Shown here piece after piece: positions 47,001 through 60,339 of a DNA stretch of 64,000 bases. Position 1 is the first letter of the stretch, and every line of letters begins with the position of its first letter. Source of the DNA: Marthasterias glacialis (lineage: Eukaryota > Echinodermata > Asteroidea > Forcipulatida > Asteriidae); assembly GCA_911728455.2 (NCBI GenBank), contig OU452239.1:558001-622000 (forward strand). Reading direction: 5' to 3'. The notes under the pieces were generated by a model. The model was not told the origin of the DNA. It saw only the letters and a program-made list of their open reading frames with translations, and did no database searches. The translations under genes and the position numbers were made by a program.

Positions 47001-50000
47001 ATAGTAGGTAACCGGGATGGTGCCTGGGTAATTCGGAGGCTGTCCGTTCTGATGTATCCATGTCAACTTAAACACATGACGCCGGATACCAACTGGGGAA
47101 CTGGTAATGATGGGGGCCAGCGGTTTACCTAAGTCAAACAGTTATCTGGTTATTGACAGTAAACCGTTGAAACAACCATTAACTTCATCAGTTATAATGG
47201 ACTTATGGATCTAAAACCTTGCCCTCGAAAACATTATAGTTTTGGAAGAGATGTAAAGATGTACACTTTAATGTTGATCAATCAATTAATTTACTTATTT
47301 ATATTGTGTTTTTTTAATTGTTTTTTTTTATTGTTTTTATTGTTTTGTTTTTGTACAAGACGGGTTTATTTCAAGTGGAAACTATTGAATAGTATAAACT
47401 GGCTTCTGAGAACTTTATTTGTAAAAAGGTATTTGCATAATGGGCAAACGGAATATCGAACATACTGAAAACGGTATCAAAAATGAGTGTAAGTCCAAGC
47501 AAAGTCTCTTTTGTCCTTTAACAAGACGATCAGTAGTGTCACATTCTATTAATTATCATGAGGAGCTGCCAACGAGGCCAAAAAGCATTACTAAGATACA
47601 AGATTTACACGTGTACAAATTTGGCAGCTGGGGCCGCATACTCCTCAGGAGTTGAGATGGTTTCGGGAATGCCCTTGACTCTTCAACATTCCGTTATTAA
47701 AAATGTAAGTTAACCAGATAAGTGAAGTTTACCGCTGAGGTTGATGTATCCCACCGCCGTACCGAGGAAGTTGGTAGCATGGCATGAGTATGTACCGTAG
47801 TCTACGGCTGGGTCCACACTCACAATAACTAAACTGAATAAACAGATCAAAAATATGCCAAACATCAGTAACTTTGTGGTCCAATGATTTCAATGACACG
47901 TCCTGTAAGTGATAACGTTTTGGAGCCGGAAGTGCAATGTAAAAGAACGGTATACATACACAAGTGTACGTGAACATTCGTAACACTGCACTTCCGGCTT
48001 CGAACGTCATCACTTACCAACAGTATAGTGTATTCATCAACCAGTGTGACCATGGTGCATTCTGGGACAAATCTCACAGTTTATAATAGAGACTAATATT
48101 GTTCAGTACTATTAATATCCGGTGAGCAAACGATTGCAGGGAGCCAATCACAGGCGTTGGACGTACAATTGGCACTTCGGATAACAACCTGCTCCTGTTT
48201 ATGAACATTTGTTTGTGTTTACCAAAATGTGTTTGTTTACCCCCAAATATAGACGTTCATTTTGTTTTGTGTTCACTGCTTAGAGATGCAAATCAGTAAA
48301 AAATAAAATAAAAAAAACAGATACAAAAATTCAGACTTTTGTATCTAACAAATTCCGATGTTAGTAAAAAATAAAATCCTTTATTTTAATCAATTGACTT
48401 TTGTAATCCACTGTAACTCCTGTGGGAGTAGTCCGCGTAATCACTAGCACTGTGAGCGCGTGTAATGCTATGAAAGATCCAAAAAGCGGTTATCATTAGA
48501 GCATCATGGCGCCAATATCTTTGGTCTCTTAAACAATACACCAAAGAGACTGGACAAGTCTACGCGATATAAGTAAAACATTAGATTTGCACATGACATC
48601 ATCAGTCGGTCTAGCTTTGACATTTATAAAACCATTATGACCTGAGGGGAGGTGTTGAACCCAAACTAAGTTAAGTCAAGTGGCCGTGGCTTATAATCGA
48701 TTAGTGCATCTTGATAGATATCTATGGAGCGCGTCTGTGGCAATTAATCACGCTAAGTGTAGCCCATGCATACATCAGCGATCGTTATATTTCCACTTAT
48801 AAGAAAATTACGCATAATGCATCCGGTAATATCCTGCGTACTGTGAATGATAGCATAGGCACCGGTACACATTAATTAATCGTAAAGTAACGGGGTACTG
48901 CTTTATAAATCATTAAAATCTCATCAGTACTCGTGATGTTTTGACCCAGGTGCATTTCGTAGAATAAAACCAAGGGCCGCCAACTGCTCCCTGAAAACTT
49001 CCTTATAATTGAGTACGTGACCACACACAGATTGATTGTATACATGATAACACATTTTCAAGTATTACTTTTGGGTATGTGTGCGGTCACGCGCGTACTA
49101 ATAGACTTTACATTGAGTATCGGTTGACCATGTCTCGATCAGCCGTTGAGACACCCCATGTGACATGCTCTCGACCAATCAGAATGTTTATTGGATTGCT
49201 ATGGGTATTTATGAATAGTGGTTTATTACACATGGTTCTGATGACGTTTTACTTTGTTGTGCAAAGGGCTAATACCAGCATGTATCATAACAATAATTGG
49301 AATCAGTCATCAGTCAAAACAATAAACATTACAATAAATAAAGCAAAACAACAAATAAATAGATTCACAATAACGTTTGACTAGGATTAAAACTGCAGTA
49401 TCATGCATTGTTAACAATTAAACGTGTACACATCAATGTTTGAGCCGAACTGGAAACCTTTGTATGTGTGAATACAAGCTGAACAAGTTTGAAGTAGCAA
49501 CATGGAAATATTACTTCTGTTTTTTACCCTACATGATGTGTGATAAACACTGTATACTCAGTGCTTTCTCCGGGCTGGTGGGATTTGAACCCACTACCAC
49601 CGCCATTCTAGAGCAGAGGTCTTACCACTGGACCGTCGAGCGTGCTCGTTGACACATGTTCTAGCACCACTCATTTCAGATCCATGTGATCACTTTAGCA
49701 CCAACTCGTTTCAGAGTCATGTGATCACTTTAGCACCAACTCGTTTCAGAGTCATGTGATCACTTTAGCACCAACTCGTTTCAGAGCCACGTGATCACTT
49801 TAGCACCAACTCGTTTCATAGCCACGTGATCACATTAGCACAACTCGTTTCATAGCCACGTGATCACATTAGCACCAACTCGTTTCATAGCCATGTGATC
49901 ACTTTATGATGCTACTTTAAACACTCCATACAGCTTGAAATTCTTGATTCCAAAGTGAGCGATATATTCATTTGTCAACCAACTTGGAAACACTTGGTAA

Positions 50001-53000
50001 ATGCCATTTTTGTTTCAATGTCAGACAATGTTTCGGCAATGAAGCCGTGTGTCGTCACGTGATTGAGACATTATTGGTATTAGCATTACAACAATCTTCA
50101 TGCACCTTCAACATGGTATGCAATGCATGCATCGTCATCCGCGGACCTGTAACAAGCTGGTAACAACATACGTTTAACCATGGCGCATACAACTGGTTCT
50201 CTCTCATAAGTAAATGCAACCAAACTGAGACTGGGACAAAGAAACAGTATGGTCCCTTTTGTTTAGTATTAATCTGTGTACATGATTGCTATTGCAAAAA
50301 GGGAACATGACCATTAAAAAGATGGAGGCTGCATTATAAAGAACCTCACAATTGAGTACTAAAAGCTTGGTGGCAGCAGACTTTCAGGTATGGAATACGT
50401 TTTTGGACACCTGGTGGCAGCAGACTTACCAGTTAAATGCATTGTTCTCGGAAACCTGCGCATGCTCAAGGGGAGATTTACCTGGTATGTTTGCTATCTC
50501 TAAAACGTTCCAAAGTTTCAAAATAATCATATTAGCTGTAATGGCACTGTCCTCTTGGGGCTGCTTGCATCACTGGCTTCTAGATAACAGGTAGAGGGTG
50601 GGCCAAAAGCTAGAGATACATTCAGGGTTAAGTTAATGCTACGATATAGTTCGAGGCCAACATAGAATGACAATTATTTTAAGGATGGGGAAAATGATAT
50701 AGCATTTAACATAGTTGCTACCCTTTTTGAGAATAATGTGTTTACGGTGTTTTTATACCGTTCTGTTCTCCTACCTGTAAGAAAAATATCACGTACTTAA
50801 CATTTTCTTGAATGTTCATTTGTTTCAGTCGAAAACGTGTATGGCTTTTCCCCAGACTATCGCTGCCATACCAAATTTATATCAAACGGTGCGTAAGAGT
50901 GTATCAAATTCCTTTCCAACTTATCGGCAAAATTATAACGTGTATTTTGTCAACGTAAAAACTGTTACCGAGTCTGCTGCCCCAGCTTTTCTAAGCAGGT
51001 GTTAGTATGGAAACAACAAGATATATACGTGCGTGAAGTGCGCATGCTCTACCGGAAGTGGGCCAGAGGATGATGGGATAGACACATGAAACATGATCGT
51101 GAAGGCTACTTGCCTAGTATAATTTCCATCACAAAACAGAGGAATCCTGGGTTAGTAATACATAGCAAGAAAAAAGTAATTATGCAAAGTTTGCAAATGC
51201 AAAAACAACAGACTTGAATAATTATGACGCCGCAAAGGTCAAACAGCGCCCTCAGCGAATATGAAAGCAGGCACGTTTGTTGGTAATTACGGAACGTCTA
51301 GACTGGTCCCATGCCTGTATTTGCAATGATAAACACAGGCACTGGTTCTACAAACCAAATGGTTTCACATGGGTAGACATTTTACATGCAATGACGTATA
51401 ACTACCACTGATAGTGTTATAACGCAAACTACATTAGTGGTAGTTGCGCGTGTGTACGCACACAGTATTTTGGCATGCGAGGTCAAAGGTAAATCTGGCA
51501 GGAAACTGCCAGGTTCCGAAGGCCGGTATCTGGTGTTATTCACATGCCTGGAAGTGTGACGTCAGATGTTCGGTCTAAGTTGCGTCTAGCTTGATGCATG
51601 TATAGTGGCGTTTTATTGTTTGACATCAGTTGGCTTTACATAATTATTCAAGAGTTTATGAACGTCACACAGATTTCTTGACAAATGAAAAAAAGTCAAC
51701 CGAAACAAGTGAAAAAACAAGGAAAGAGTCAGGCAAACAAAACCAGCTTAACAATTGAGATAATAAACAACTAAGACGGGAACCAACAGAATCGGGTTGG
51801 GGTAGGTGGAAACACAAATACATGGTTGTTTGTCCTAGAAGCACTTTGGTAAAGGCAGGTGGGAACCAAATCAAATAAATAAACAAACAAAGAAACAAGA
51901 ACAATTACTAACACTTGAAGCGGTCAATGAAATCTATTTTTCCTTTTTTTGAAAAAAAAATAAAAAACAACAACACACACGCACAAAACAACAACATTCA
52001 ATAATATCGCAACGAAGAGGATAAGAAAGCAAAATGTATCAATCGTTAGTCTTTCTTTAGCGGGCAGCTGTGTTTTGGAAAACAAAATCAACAACCACAC
52101 TGACTAATTAACGATGACTATAAAATGAAGTGAAACCGACATTTTATCATGAAGTCACGTTACAATTAGTCATAACAAGAGTGCATCTTATCAACCATGG
52201 ATGTGAAAGACAGTGAGATAGCCTCACCGTTCGAATGAAATCTTAACTGGTTAGGAGTAATTCCTTGAAATGCAATCGTAAAGAGGGTATAGGTAAACAA
52301 ATGCCACTTTAATTTAGGTCCGTGGCTGAAAATACATTTTAGGTACATTTATTTCGACTTTCAATGTTTCTGCTTTGTTTGCAACCAGCGTAAACGACAA
52401 CCATCAGGACAATGGACAGGTGGATCCCGTTGTCTCCAACCCCTTCCCGCCCTTACTTAATGTTTTGAATCTTAATTTTCATCAGGTTTGGGTGTTCAGT
52501 ACAACCAACGATTAATTCAAAGTGGCAGTGTAAATAAACAATAAAAAGATCAAACGTAAAATAATAAAGATCAAATAAGAACTCAGAACACAATTCAAGT
52601 TGAGCACCCACAAAATAATATACAACCAGGTTACAAAGACAAACCATTAAATCAATCATAAATAATTAATAACAGAAGAAAGAATGATGATAAAAGAATA
52701 GTTGTCTCACGTTGTCTTTCTGGGCGAATTTTTGATGACGCCACTAGGTGGGTCGAGTACGACTCCATCTTTCTTCCACGTGTATGTGGCCTTAGGGCTA
52801 GCATCCACACCACACTGTAGCTGTTCGTACTCACCAGCAGCGGCTCTTATGTCAGACACAAGAACAACCACTTCAGGCTTATCTAGATACAAAGGAAAAA
52901 AGAGTTGAGTTTGATAGAAATTAGTACCATTAATTATTGCTATATAACACACATGAACAGATCCGTGTCATTTGATTGGTGGAACACGCGTCACGTGTCA

Positions 53001-56000
53001 TCCTTTATTTTGCTACGCATTTACTACCGCGACGTTAGACCGACGCACATGGATAATTTCAGGACAGCCAAAAAATAATATGCATTTTTGACGCTTAATT
53101 CACGGCGTCGTTTTCAATAAAATCGCTCCCACCCAATTGTGCAAACAAGGCACAGTCTTGTCACTGCGGACAAGGTCGGTTTTACATGAAGTTGCCGTGT
53201 TATTGAGAATTTTTTTTTCTAAATTTAATTTTTAGAGTGTTGGTTGCACGAGGAACAGTATCGAGTTTTGTGCTTATTGTAGAAAAACTCAATTGACAAG
53301 GATCTATGTGGGAGTCATTCAAGTATTGAATTCATTACGTTCGTGAATTTTTGCAGATTATGAAAAAAAAAACGGTCAAATCTGGCTTTTCCAAATCACG
53401 TGGTTCGCCTCGTGAAATGGAATAGTCCAGATTTCACCTTACAATTATATTCTGCGTCAATGCACTCATATACCTCGAATATTTATATATTAAACTACTT
53501 TTTTTGTTTTAAGTTGTGGCAGTACAGACATCGTGGAGCAGCAATAAGTTGCCACCCCGGCATCAATAAAACCTTGGTTTGGTCTTGGTTGATAAATATC
53601 TACCTTTTAGTATCTTTGTTTTCAAACTCTCTTTCCAAATTTAATTTGCGTGAAAAAGAAATCTACATTTGGAAAATTTGTCCATTTTGCTCCTTGCGTC
53701 TTGCTTTCGGTGAAACTGAAACAAACTTACAGTTGACTTTGATGAAAACAGGCCTTATATCGGGCCTCTCGTTGAAGCCGTTCTCAGCCACGCATTGGTA
53801 TTTACCAGCCTGGGTGCGGTTGACTGACTCGATTCGCAGTGTGATGTTCCCAACCGGTATCGGTGATTCCGGTGGTTCACGCCACTTACGCCATTCAATG
53901 CTGGAATAGAAAAAATCATTTAACAGCTGTCGGTAATTCAGACTTGGTAATGCCAAAATAGACTAGTCTTCATTAGCGATAGTTTTGTAAACGTTGTCTC
54001 CGTCGGTTGCAACACGAATTACTGGAGAAGAGAATATTCTGTATCGATACCAACGTCTTGACGCTTTTGGCGCTTGGACCCGCCCTACCGTGTTTTAAAT
54101 ATTCATGAACTGAAACACACGTGTGCAATTGGTGAGCTGACTGTGACCTAGACTGCTCCACTGTCTCCACTATGTGAATGGTGGAACTTTCCTTGAACGA
54201 TAATTGCCAATTGGCAAGGAAAAAGCGGCTTTCGTTCAAGAAACTGTGTGTGTGCTGCAAGCCATAGTGCAAATCATCGTAACACAATGGCCACGAATCG
54301 ATGGTGTTTTATGATCGGCTATTAAAAACCTGCAAACGAAATCATGTCCATAGAATGTTCAACTATTCAAGTCCCAGTTTACTTTAATTGCAAATTCGAA
54401 TGCCAGTGTCATCCACAGGGGATACAGTCTGGGTTTGATTTCCGTCCTACTGGACAAGACAGCGCTGTAAAATACTAGGCGATACCGTCCGACCTGATGC
54501 GATCATCTGAGCTTGGACACCCGTTCCTAAGACACGATCACCCATAGGTGATGTCCGGTCGGACACGATCAACTGTCATTTTGTCAATCAAATTGAAAAC
54601 GTCAGCTTTCGTTGCGGGGTTAATGTGGGTGAAGCTTAAGTCAGAGCCCAAGCCGAGCTCTGGTGTTGGGAAAGCCCCAATCTAATCCATGATAGGTTGG
54701 AAGGAAATATAGTCTGGTCTCTTTAGTATAAAAAGGTAATGTGAACTCTGACAGTCAATGAGTAAACATGGCGCCACTTCATAACATAATTCGGGCCAAT
54801 CTGTTAAGCCCTCGGCTTCCTGCCATCATTCACCCTATATGGTTTCTGGTGTGGTTGCATGACAAAAGAAAATACCCCATGGTACATCAAATCTTAAAGA
54901 CGGTAACGGGACAGTTTTTAACTTCAGACAAAATAATTATTAACTAATAAATACAATGTCTAAACATCACTGTTACCTGGGTGCAGGAGACCCGTCACCA
55001 ACACATATCAGTTCTACAGAATCAGTCTCGTTGTAAAGGAATGAATACATTCTGCCTTCCCGTATTCCATTCTGCACAGGTACAATGTTGCTGACTGTAG
55101 CTTGAACTGCAGGAATTGTGGAAAGTTATAGCAATGTTGAATAGGAAGTCAGGTTGATGTAACTACTTGGTTAAGTCAGGTTAGGGCCTTCGCAATGTTG
55201 TTGGCGGGGAGAAAGAGTAGCGCCACACGGGGTAATCTTTTAATTAAGGACGCTTGATGGCAGCAGGCTTACAAGATTTAGCCAGGCGCATGCTCACAAC
55301 TACGTAAACAATGACAATTTCCTGGTAAGTCTGCTGCCGCCTACGTTCAAAGGTCTCCCATTTGCAGATACACTGTAAGTACCAAGTCTGTGTTCTCTTT
55401 GAAGGAAAACATATTTCAGGGAAAAATAAGACGCTGTTTAAAAAGTGGTTCGTATACCACCGAAATGCTATTTATGTACTTAAAGGAACTATATTAAAGG
55501 GTTATGCTGTGGTTGAGTGGTTGTGGTTGAGAAGTGGTGGCTATGGTATGGACTGAGTAAAGGCAGTGAATGGAATAAGATTAGGGTTGGTATATGGACT
55601 AAGTGTAAGCATTCTGATAAATTTGGATTTGGGTTTAGAATTAGGGCAATTTGTCTTGAGACAAGATCCTTACGAACCAATTCCGTTTCTAGTTTTGTAT
55701 TCTCTTTTCTGTGGCATGTTTCCCCAAAACTACTGAATGATGTCGGTGAAAGTCTCATCACTCCCCCGCGTTCTAGTGTACATTAAAATAATTATAGGAT
55801 GTTTGACGAACTTCATGAGTTTGATCCTACCAACTATCTGTAAGGTGACACTCCATGCTATCATTGGATCAGTGTTAACCTGACACTCATAAACGCCCTC
55901 ATCGGCCCTTCTCAGGTCATCAATTTGTAGGTTAAAGGTGCCATTGTTGTCCGTCTCCAGTGAATAGCGTGAGTCAGGTGCGTGTAATATCTTGTTGAAT

Positions 56001-57168
56001 GAAATCATACCTATGGCGACACACAGCAAATTAAACAAAAATAAGTACAATTTCACAACTGATTAAGTGCTTTTAAAAGAACTTATACCCTTTAGAATAC
56101 AATGTAAAAAGGAATGGTTTGGGTTACATATTGCTTGTTTCATTGTTGAGTATTGCTAGCTGTGTGTAGTGTAGGTTGTGCTAGTCGCTTATTGAATAAC
56201 AGGCACATCGTTTATAACAAAGTCACTTGTGGCTAACACCTTTTTATAATAAAAGAGAGAATAACTCCTTTTTGGTTAAGGGGGACATAGGGGTTGGTTT
56301 GGCGATAATTTTACTCAGATAAAAACATAGGTACCAATTTCGAATAAGAATGAATTCGTTTATTGTTCCCCCTTGCTTTGTCCGAATTTACTCACTGTTT
56401 TGCACATTTTTTTGGGGGGCAACTGCCCCCTACCCATCCCCGGTTCGTATGCCAATGTCATGAATCACAGTGTACTCTCTTAAACAGTTAGATTGAAACT
56501 CACTCTTTTCGATTAAGGCCAGGGACAAATCTTTTGAAGATTGTCCCTAGTTTCAATCCAATAGAGTACATTTCAACCGAAAACTTTAAGAGAGTAGTAA
56601 AGACTAAGTAAAACATAGCTTTAAGAACTTGAGCTATTCACAGTTATGGAATGAAATGGTTTACGTTAAGCCTTTCTCTTTTCCACTGTTTTCAAGCGCA
56701 ACATTTTTTAAATATTTGTTTCCCTTTGCTTTCTCGTTGTTTCCCCCTTTATAAGCCACTCAGAGAGTGTTTGTAAACTCGTCACTCGTAGAAAGTCTCT
56801 AGCTAGAAGGGAGAAGGTATTGTTATTGACTGGCTTCCATAAAAATGAATAAATAAATAAATAAATAAAAAAAAACAGAGGAAATTCAGTGTAGGAATCA
56901 GACCAAGTGGTTGAGCCAACACCGGAGTATTTTGAAATGGCCCTTAGTCCCATATGTCCCAATGACATAGTCAAGGTTTGGTTCTTTAACATGAAAAGTC
57001 TATGTCTTTTTGGGATGCACTTACTCGGTTGTGGCCTCATTTTCATCCACACGACATTGCGGTTGCCGAGATCCCTGACGACACAGGTCAGTTTGGCGTT
57101 TCTGTCTCCCTCGTACTTTGAGATAAGTAACTGCCCACCATCAATGTCGAAATACGGCTCACCGGGTG
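44080..57168 (-). CDS. Ig-superfamily adhesion protein, 3 Ig + FN3, Klingon/Wrapper-like, partial
   Basis: Ten exons in transcript order: 57168-57025, 56010-55831, 55106-54977, 53900-53731, 52882-52711, 47833-47733, 47128-46971, 46313-46109, 45345-45322, 44136-44080; GT-AG borders and all phases match (1,1,2,1,2,1,0,1,1,1), giving about 447 residues. Ig1: KLTCVVRD, NVVWMKM, LRRADEGVYECQVNTDPM, the lachesin/IgLON signature. Ig2: VELICVGDGSPAP, SIEWRKW, AGKYQCVAENGF. Ig3: LQCGVDASPKATYTWKKDG, YGTYSCHATNFLG. FN3: KPLAPIITSSP, VTYYQILYRGWW, NATYDLQLFAVNEYGNGDAV. Several N-glycosylation sites. The last two small exons encode Ser/Thr-rich linker. Domain order equals the fly proteins Klingon and Wrapper, which are GPI-anchored neural adhesion proteins; orthology is inference. 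The signal peptide exon and the membrane-anchor exon were not found. Confidence 0.9.
45436..45577. mobile_element. MITE with CTCF-like motif, diverged copy
   Basis: GGACGCTAGATGGCAGCAGA on the left arm; the right arm ATCATCTAGCGTCC is shorter. Same family as 13562-13703. In the intron between the FN3 exon and the 24-bp exon. Confidence 0.7.
46356..46715 (+). mobile_element. tRNA-derived SINE with AAT tail
   Basis: GTGTCGTGACCGAGTGGAC head, GGGTGCGAATCCCGGCC box B, CCTTGAGCAAGACACTTTAC body, GAGCTACGGTGATTAAG 3' region and an (AAT)n tail. Apparently full length. In an intron of the Ig gene. Confidence 0.85.
47905..48017. mobile_element. Small MITE with GTAAGTGAT ends
   Basis: GTAAGTGATAACGTTTTGGA plus GCCGGAAGTGCA on the left, inverted on the right as TGCACTTCCGGC and AACGTCATCACTTAC. 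It lies 72 bases from the acceptor of exon 47833; the left end itself resembles a splice donor. Confidence 0.8.
49569..49650 (-). mobile_element. tRNA-like SINE head
   Basis: The minus strand reads GGTCCAGTGGTAAGACCTCT, GCTCTAG and GTGGGTTCAAATCCCACC. Related to the segment at 21775-21846. Acceptor arms do not pair, so it is not a functional tRNA gene. Confidence 0.6.
49661..49905. repeat. 35-bp minisatellite, seven units
   Basis: Tandem units of 35 bp containing AGCACCAACTCGTTTCA and a CATGTGATCAC or CACGTGATCAC core. Units at the left carry CATGTG and several on the right CACGTG; one unit is a base short. Low divergence suggests recent expansion. Confidence 0.95.
50350..50521. mobile_element. 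Compound MITE with CTCF-like motifs
   Basis: Two left ends in a row (GCTTGGTGGCAGCAGACTTT at about 50365 and GACACCTGGTGGCAGCAGAC at about 50405) followed by a body with CTCGGAAACCTGCGCATGCT and the end AAAACGTTCCAAAGTTTC. Suggests insertion of one copy beside another. Confidence 0.65.
55243..55362. mobile_element. MITE with CTCF-like motif, copy
   Basis: GGACGCTTGATGGCAGCAGG on the left arm and AAGTCTGCTGCCGCCTACGT on the right, with CAGGCGCATGCTCACAAC between. In the intron between the two Ig1/Ig2 exons. Confidence 0.7.
56847..56875. repeat. (AAAT)n simple repeat
   Basis: Seven AAAT units running into a poly(A) stretch, in the first visible intron of the Ig gene. Confidence 0.9.
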
Positions 57169-59639
57169 CTAGTTAATAATACAACGAAAAACAGAGAGGG
57201 GCTCAATATTGATCTCTGTGGAACACGTTGTGGGGCGTAGTTGTTGGCATAAGCGCATGACGTGTGTAAGGTCGCTTATATTAAAAAAAAAAATCTTTTA
57301 TGATTTTTACAACCACAATTTTCCTTCTATAATATTGTTCCAAGCAAAACACACGCTGTATAATAATATTCTCCAAAGCTGCCTAATAATGTTTTGTTGG
57401 AAACAGTAAAGGAACACAATCGTGTCTGTAAAATGCAAACAATGCTCCACATTTCCATGTATACAATTGCGTAATATCAGATTAAAGAAGAACATATATC
57501 TACCATGAGTTAAAGTTTTCAATCTTAATCTTAAGTAAATTTGCCATTTCTGATATTTTGAAATATTTTTCGTATTAAAAAACGTGAGTAGAGGCATGCA
57601 AATAAGTTGATTTAATTTCGCATTGCTTTGCTTGTTTGCCTTCAAGTTGAACAAAAACGAGCAGTACAATACTTTTGTCTAAGAAAACAAACTTCGTTTT
57701 TTTATATAACTAGAAGGTACTGTTAACTAATGTCATTTCATTGCAGTAAGTTCAACGACATATAAAATATCGCTTGGTGTTTTGTTGAGATTTTGTTCTG
57801 GCAATAAAATTGTTTACCTGAACGATCTGTTCCTATCATCTGATGAATATGAGTTGCAGAGCTAGTGCGTATGCATACTGAGCATTATCCAAAAATGCTT
57901 AACATTCAATTACATACAATAAGCAAATTAACAAATTTAAACAAGTACGTGAATCTACATGCAGAGACTGTAGTGATAGTGAAGGTGAGGCATAACCATG
58001 CTTCTGGTGAGTATGATCAATAAACGAATCTGTTAAATGCAATACTGGAACGTAAAATAAACAAAAACAACGAAGCTGCATGCAGAGCCTATTATTAATT
58101 GATAACAATCAGCAGTTTTTTAGTCTTGTTCTAGAGTCGTTTTCGTGATCCGATTTGGATTGACAACCTGCTGATCCGTCCAAAATTGCGTCCTACTTCA
58201 GGCACCGAATTTTTGAACCAAGACTGCGCATTGAGCTGTAGGCTATTACAGAAATACATACAAGCTTTGTCATAACTGATGACTTCGAAAATGGCTCTGG
58301 CTAGATCGCTGAAAAGGCATATCATACAACTTTGCTTCAACGGCCAACAGCAACAACCGTAGCCGAAGTCACTTTCGGACGCAGACTTAGCTTAATGCCG
58401 GGCAACGTTTGTTACCACTTTATGTGAAACATTGGCACTTACAGTAGCATAATCTCGCGTACGTGGGGGAATTTAACGTTGCAAAGTATTTGCTTGTGTG
58501 CTTTAATATTTTGTGTGCACTTCGCAGTCTTTGCTAGTTCTTTTGGAAAGACTGTCTGAATAATTGCGCATTTTAAAAAGGTGCACAGCTGTGTAAGATG
58601 ATGCAAGCCTACGATAGCAATATTTAAACCACTGTATTCAGTATAAACTGTGAAGGTAAAGTTATGTTGACATTTATTTTCCTTCAATTCCTCTATGGAA
58701 AAAAGAAGGGACAAAAAATCAGAAAGAAACAAAGAAATTTGTAAAGAAGGGTTCCTGCTTCATTCTTTGTTGATATTTCAAAAAAGTTTAAAAGAATTAT
58801 ATTGTCAGAAAGGGTATATCATTTCAGATTTATTTTTATCATATTCTTTCCTATCTACAGTACCAGAAAAGGGTCGTACAACAGTCTTCGTTTGATAGAG
58901 GTCATTTATATCATCTCTTTTACGTAGCATATTATAAAATCAACCTATTTTATAAGAAAATGCATTAGAAACGTGCATTTCCTTTCGGCTGCACAGTTTA
59001 CGGCTGTTTCATGTACTAGCTTATAAAAAGATCCGATCGGGTAAATTATAAATTAGAGAATGTTGAAGCACACTTGTTTTGAATTTCATCAACTCAGCCT
59101 TGGGCCATGTTTAAATATATATGAACCCAAAGTGACAGTGCAAAAGAATCACTTCAATATATTTTATTTCATGAATAACTTGTGCAATAAAAGGAATCAA
59201 GAATGCCTTCTGTCGTTGAGTTTTTCTTCTCTCCAACTTACCAGTTTTGAACCAGGACCTCCACATGTGTTTGAAACGATCACTTGCATAAACAGTCATA
59301 ACACCTGGTATAAGGGGTCATGCATAAATTAATACATGCGGTATATACAATCCTGTCATGCCTCTCAGGTCATTCAAAAACATTCAGTGCAATGTTTAAC
59401 ATGTTAGAAACTGACACGTCCCTCAATATATCAGTTTACCGGTTAGTTAGCTTGGCTTACCGAACTAATCACACGGTAACTAGCAGTTACAAATCGTCAT
59501 GATACAAGTGTGTGGGTTCGGTATCTAGTTTCAGGGTTTAGTTTTGAGGTAACCAAGACCAAACCAACTTCATAAAGGATGAAGGACGATACAAACTGAT
59601 TGGATTGTTTTAGACTTCCAAGTTTACCACTATACATTC
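57169..59639. other. No gene recognised
   Basis: Presumably an upstream intron or 5' flank of the Ig gene. AT-rich; no exon with a family signature or signal peptide was found. Confidence 0.45.
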
Positions 59640-59862
59640 TAAAAACTCCTGGGTCAGATTTGACCCAGTTTCCGGGTCAGGCTGACCCAGTTTCCGGGTC
59701 AGGCTGACCCGGAAACTGAATTTAAAATGGTAATTTGACTCAGACTTTGGGTTAGTTTGACACAAAATCCGGGTTTATACACTGACCCAAATTTGGGTCA
59801 GGCCCCACGGGTATTACCATAATCCGGGTCAATACTGGCCCGGTATTTTTGAGTGTGTATGA
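59640..59862. mobile_element. GGGTC/GACCC element with ACTCAAAAA-type ends
   Basis: Starts CTAAAAACTCCTGGGTC and ends GGCCCGGTATTTTTGAGTG. The interior has GGGTCAGGCTGACCC palindromes twice in tandem. Related fragments at 39150-39305 and possibly 60340-60610. Confidence 0.65.
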
Positions 59863-60339
59863 TATACCGGTACAGCTTCGAGGTTAAGTTTAAAGGAGCT
59901 AACCAAGCGGTAAAAAAATAACATGAGGATTAACTTGCAAATGTCATTTTTCGGTTGTTATTGTTGCGTTCTGAGATAACCAAGTGTTATTAAAGTGCCA
60001 GGAGTTAAACTTCAAAATGCAGGATAGAATAAACCTCTCAGTATAATTATAGCCAGCGTCATACAACCTCAATAATTGGAAAAGGCAGTTTTGTATTAAT
60101 ACAGATTAAACAAACACCGTCATGCTGACGTTCCCATGCAGTCTTTTCAGTATGCCTAGTGGGTTAAAAAACAAAAAAACAAAAACCAAAACAAACATTC
60201 TTGAATTAGACACGATCCGGATCCGGGTTCCCTAAACTAGCCGGAACTGGCGTTACTGTATTAAATTAAAATATTTTATGTGTCAATCTTCCTCATCCGG
60301 AATTTGGATTAGTGGTGTGTTGTTCAATGAGTCCCGATA

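Larger units (their letters stand above)
48100..52710. other. Large intron of the Ig gene
   Basis: Between exons 52882-52711 and 47833-47733, about 4.9 kb. Holds the SINE head at 49569-49650, the 35-bp minisatellite and a CTCF-motif MITE. No additional exon recognised. Confidence 0.6.
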
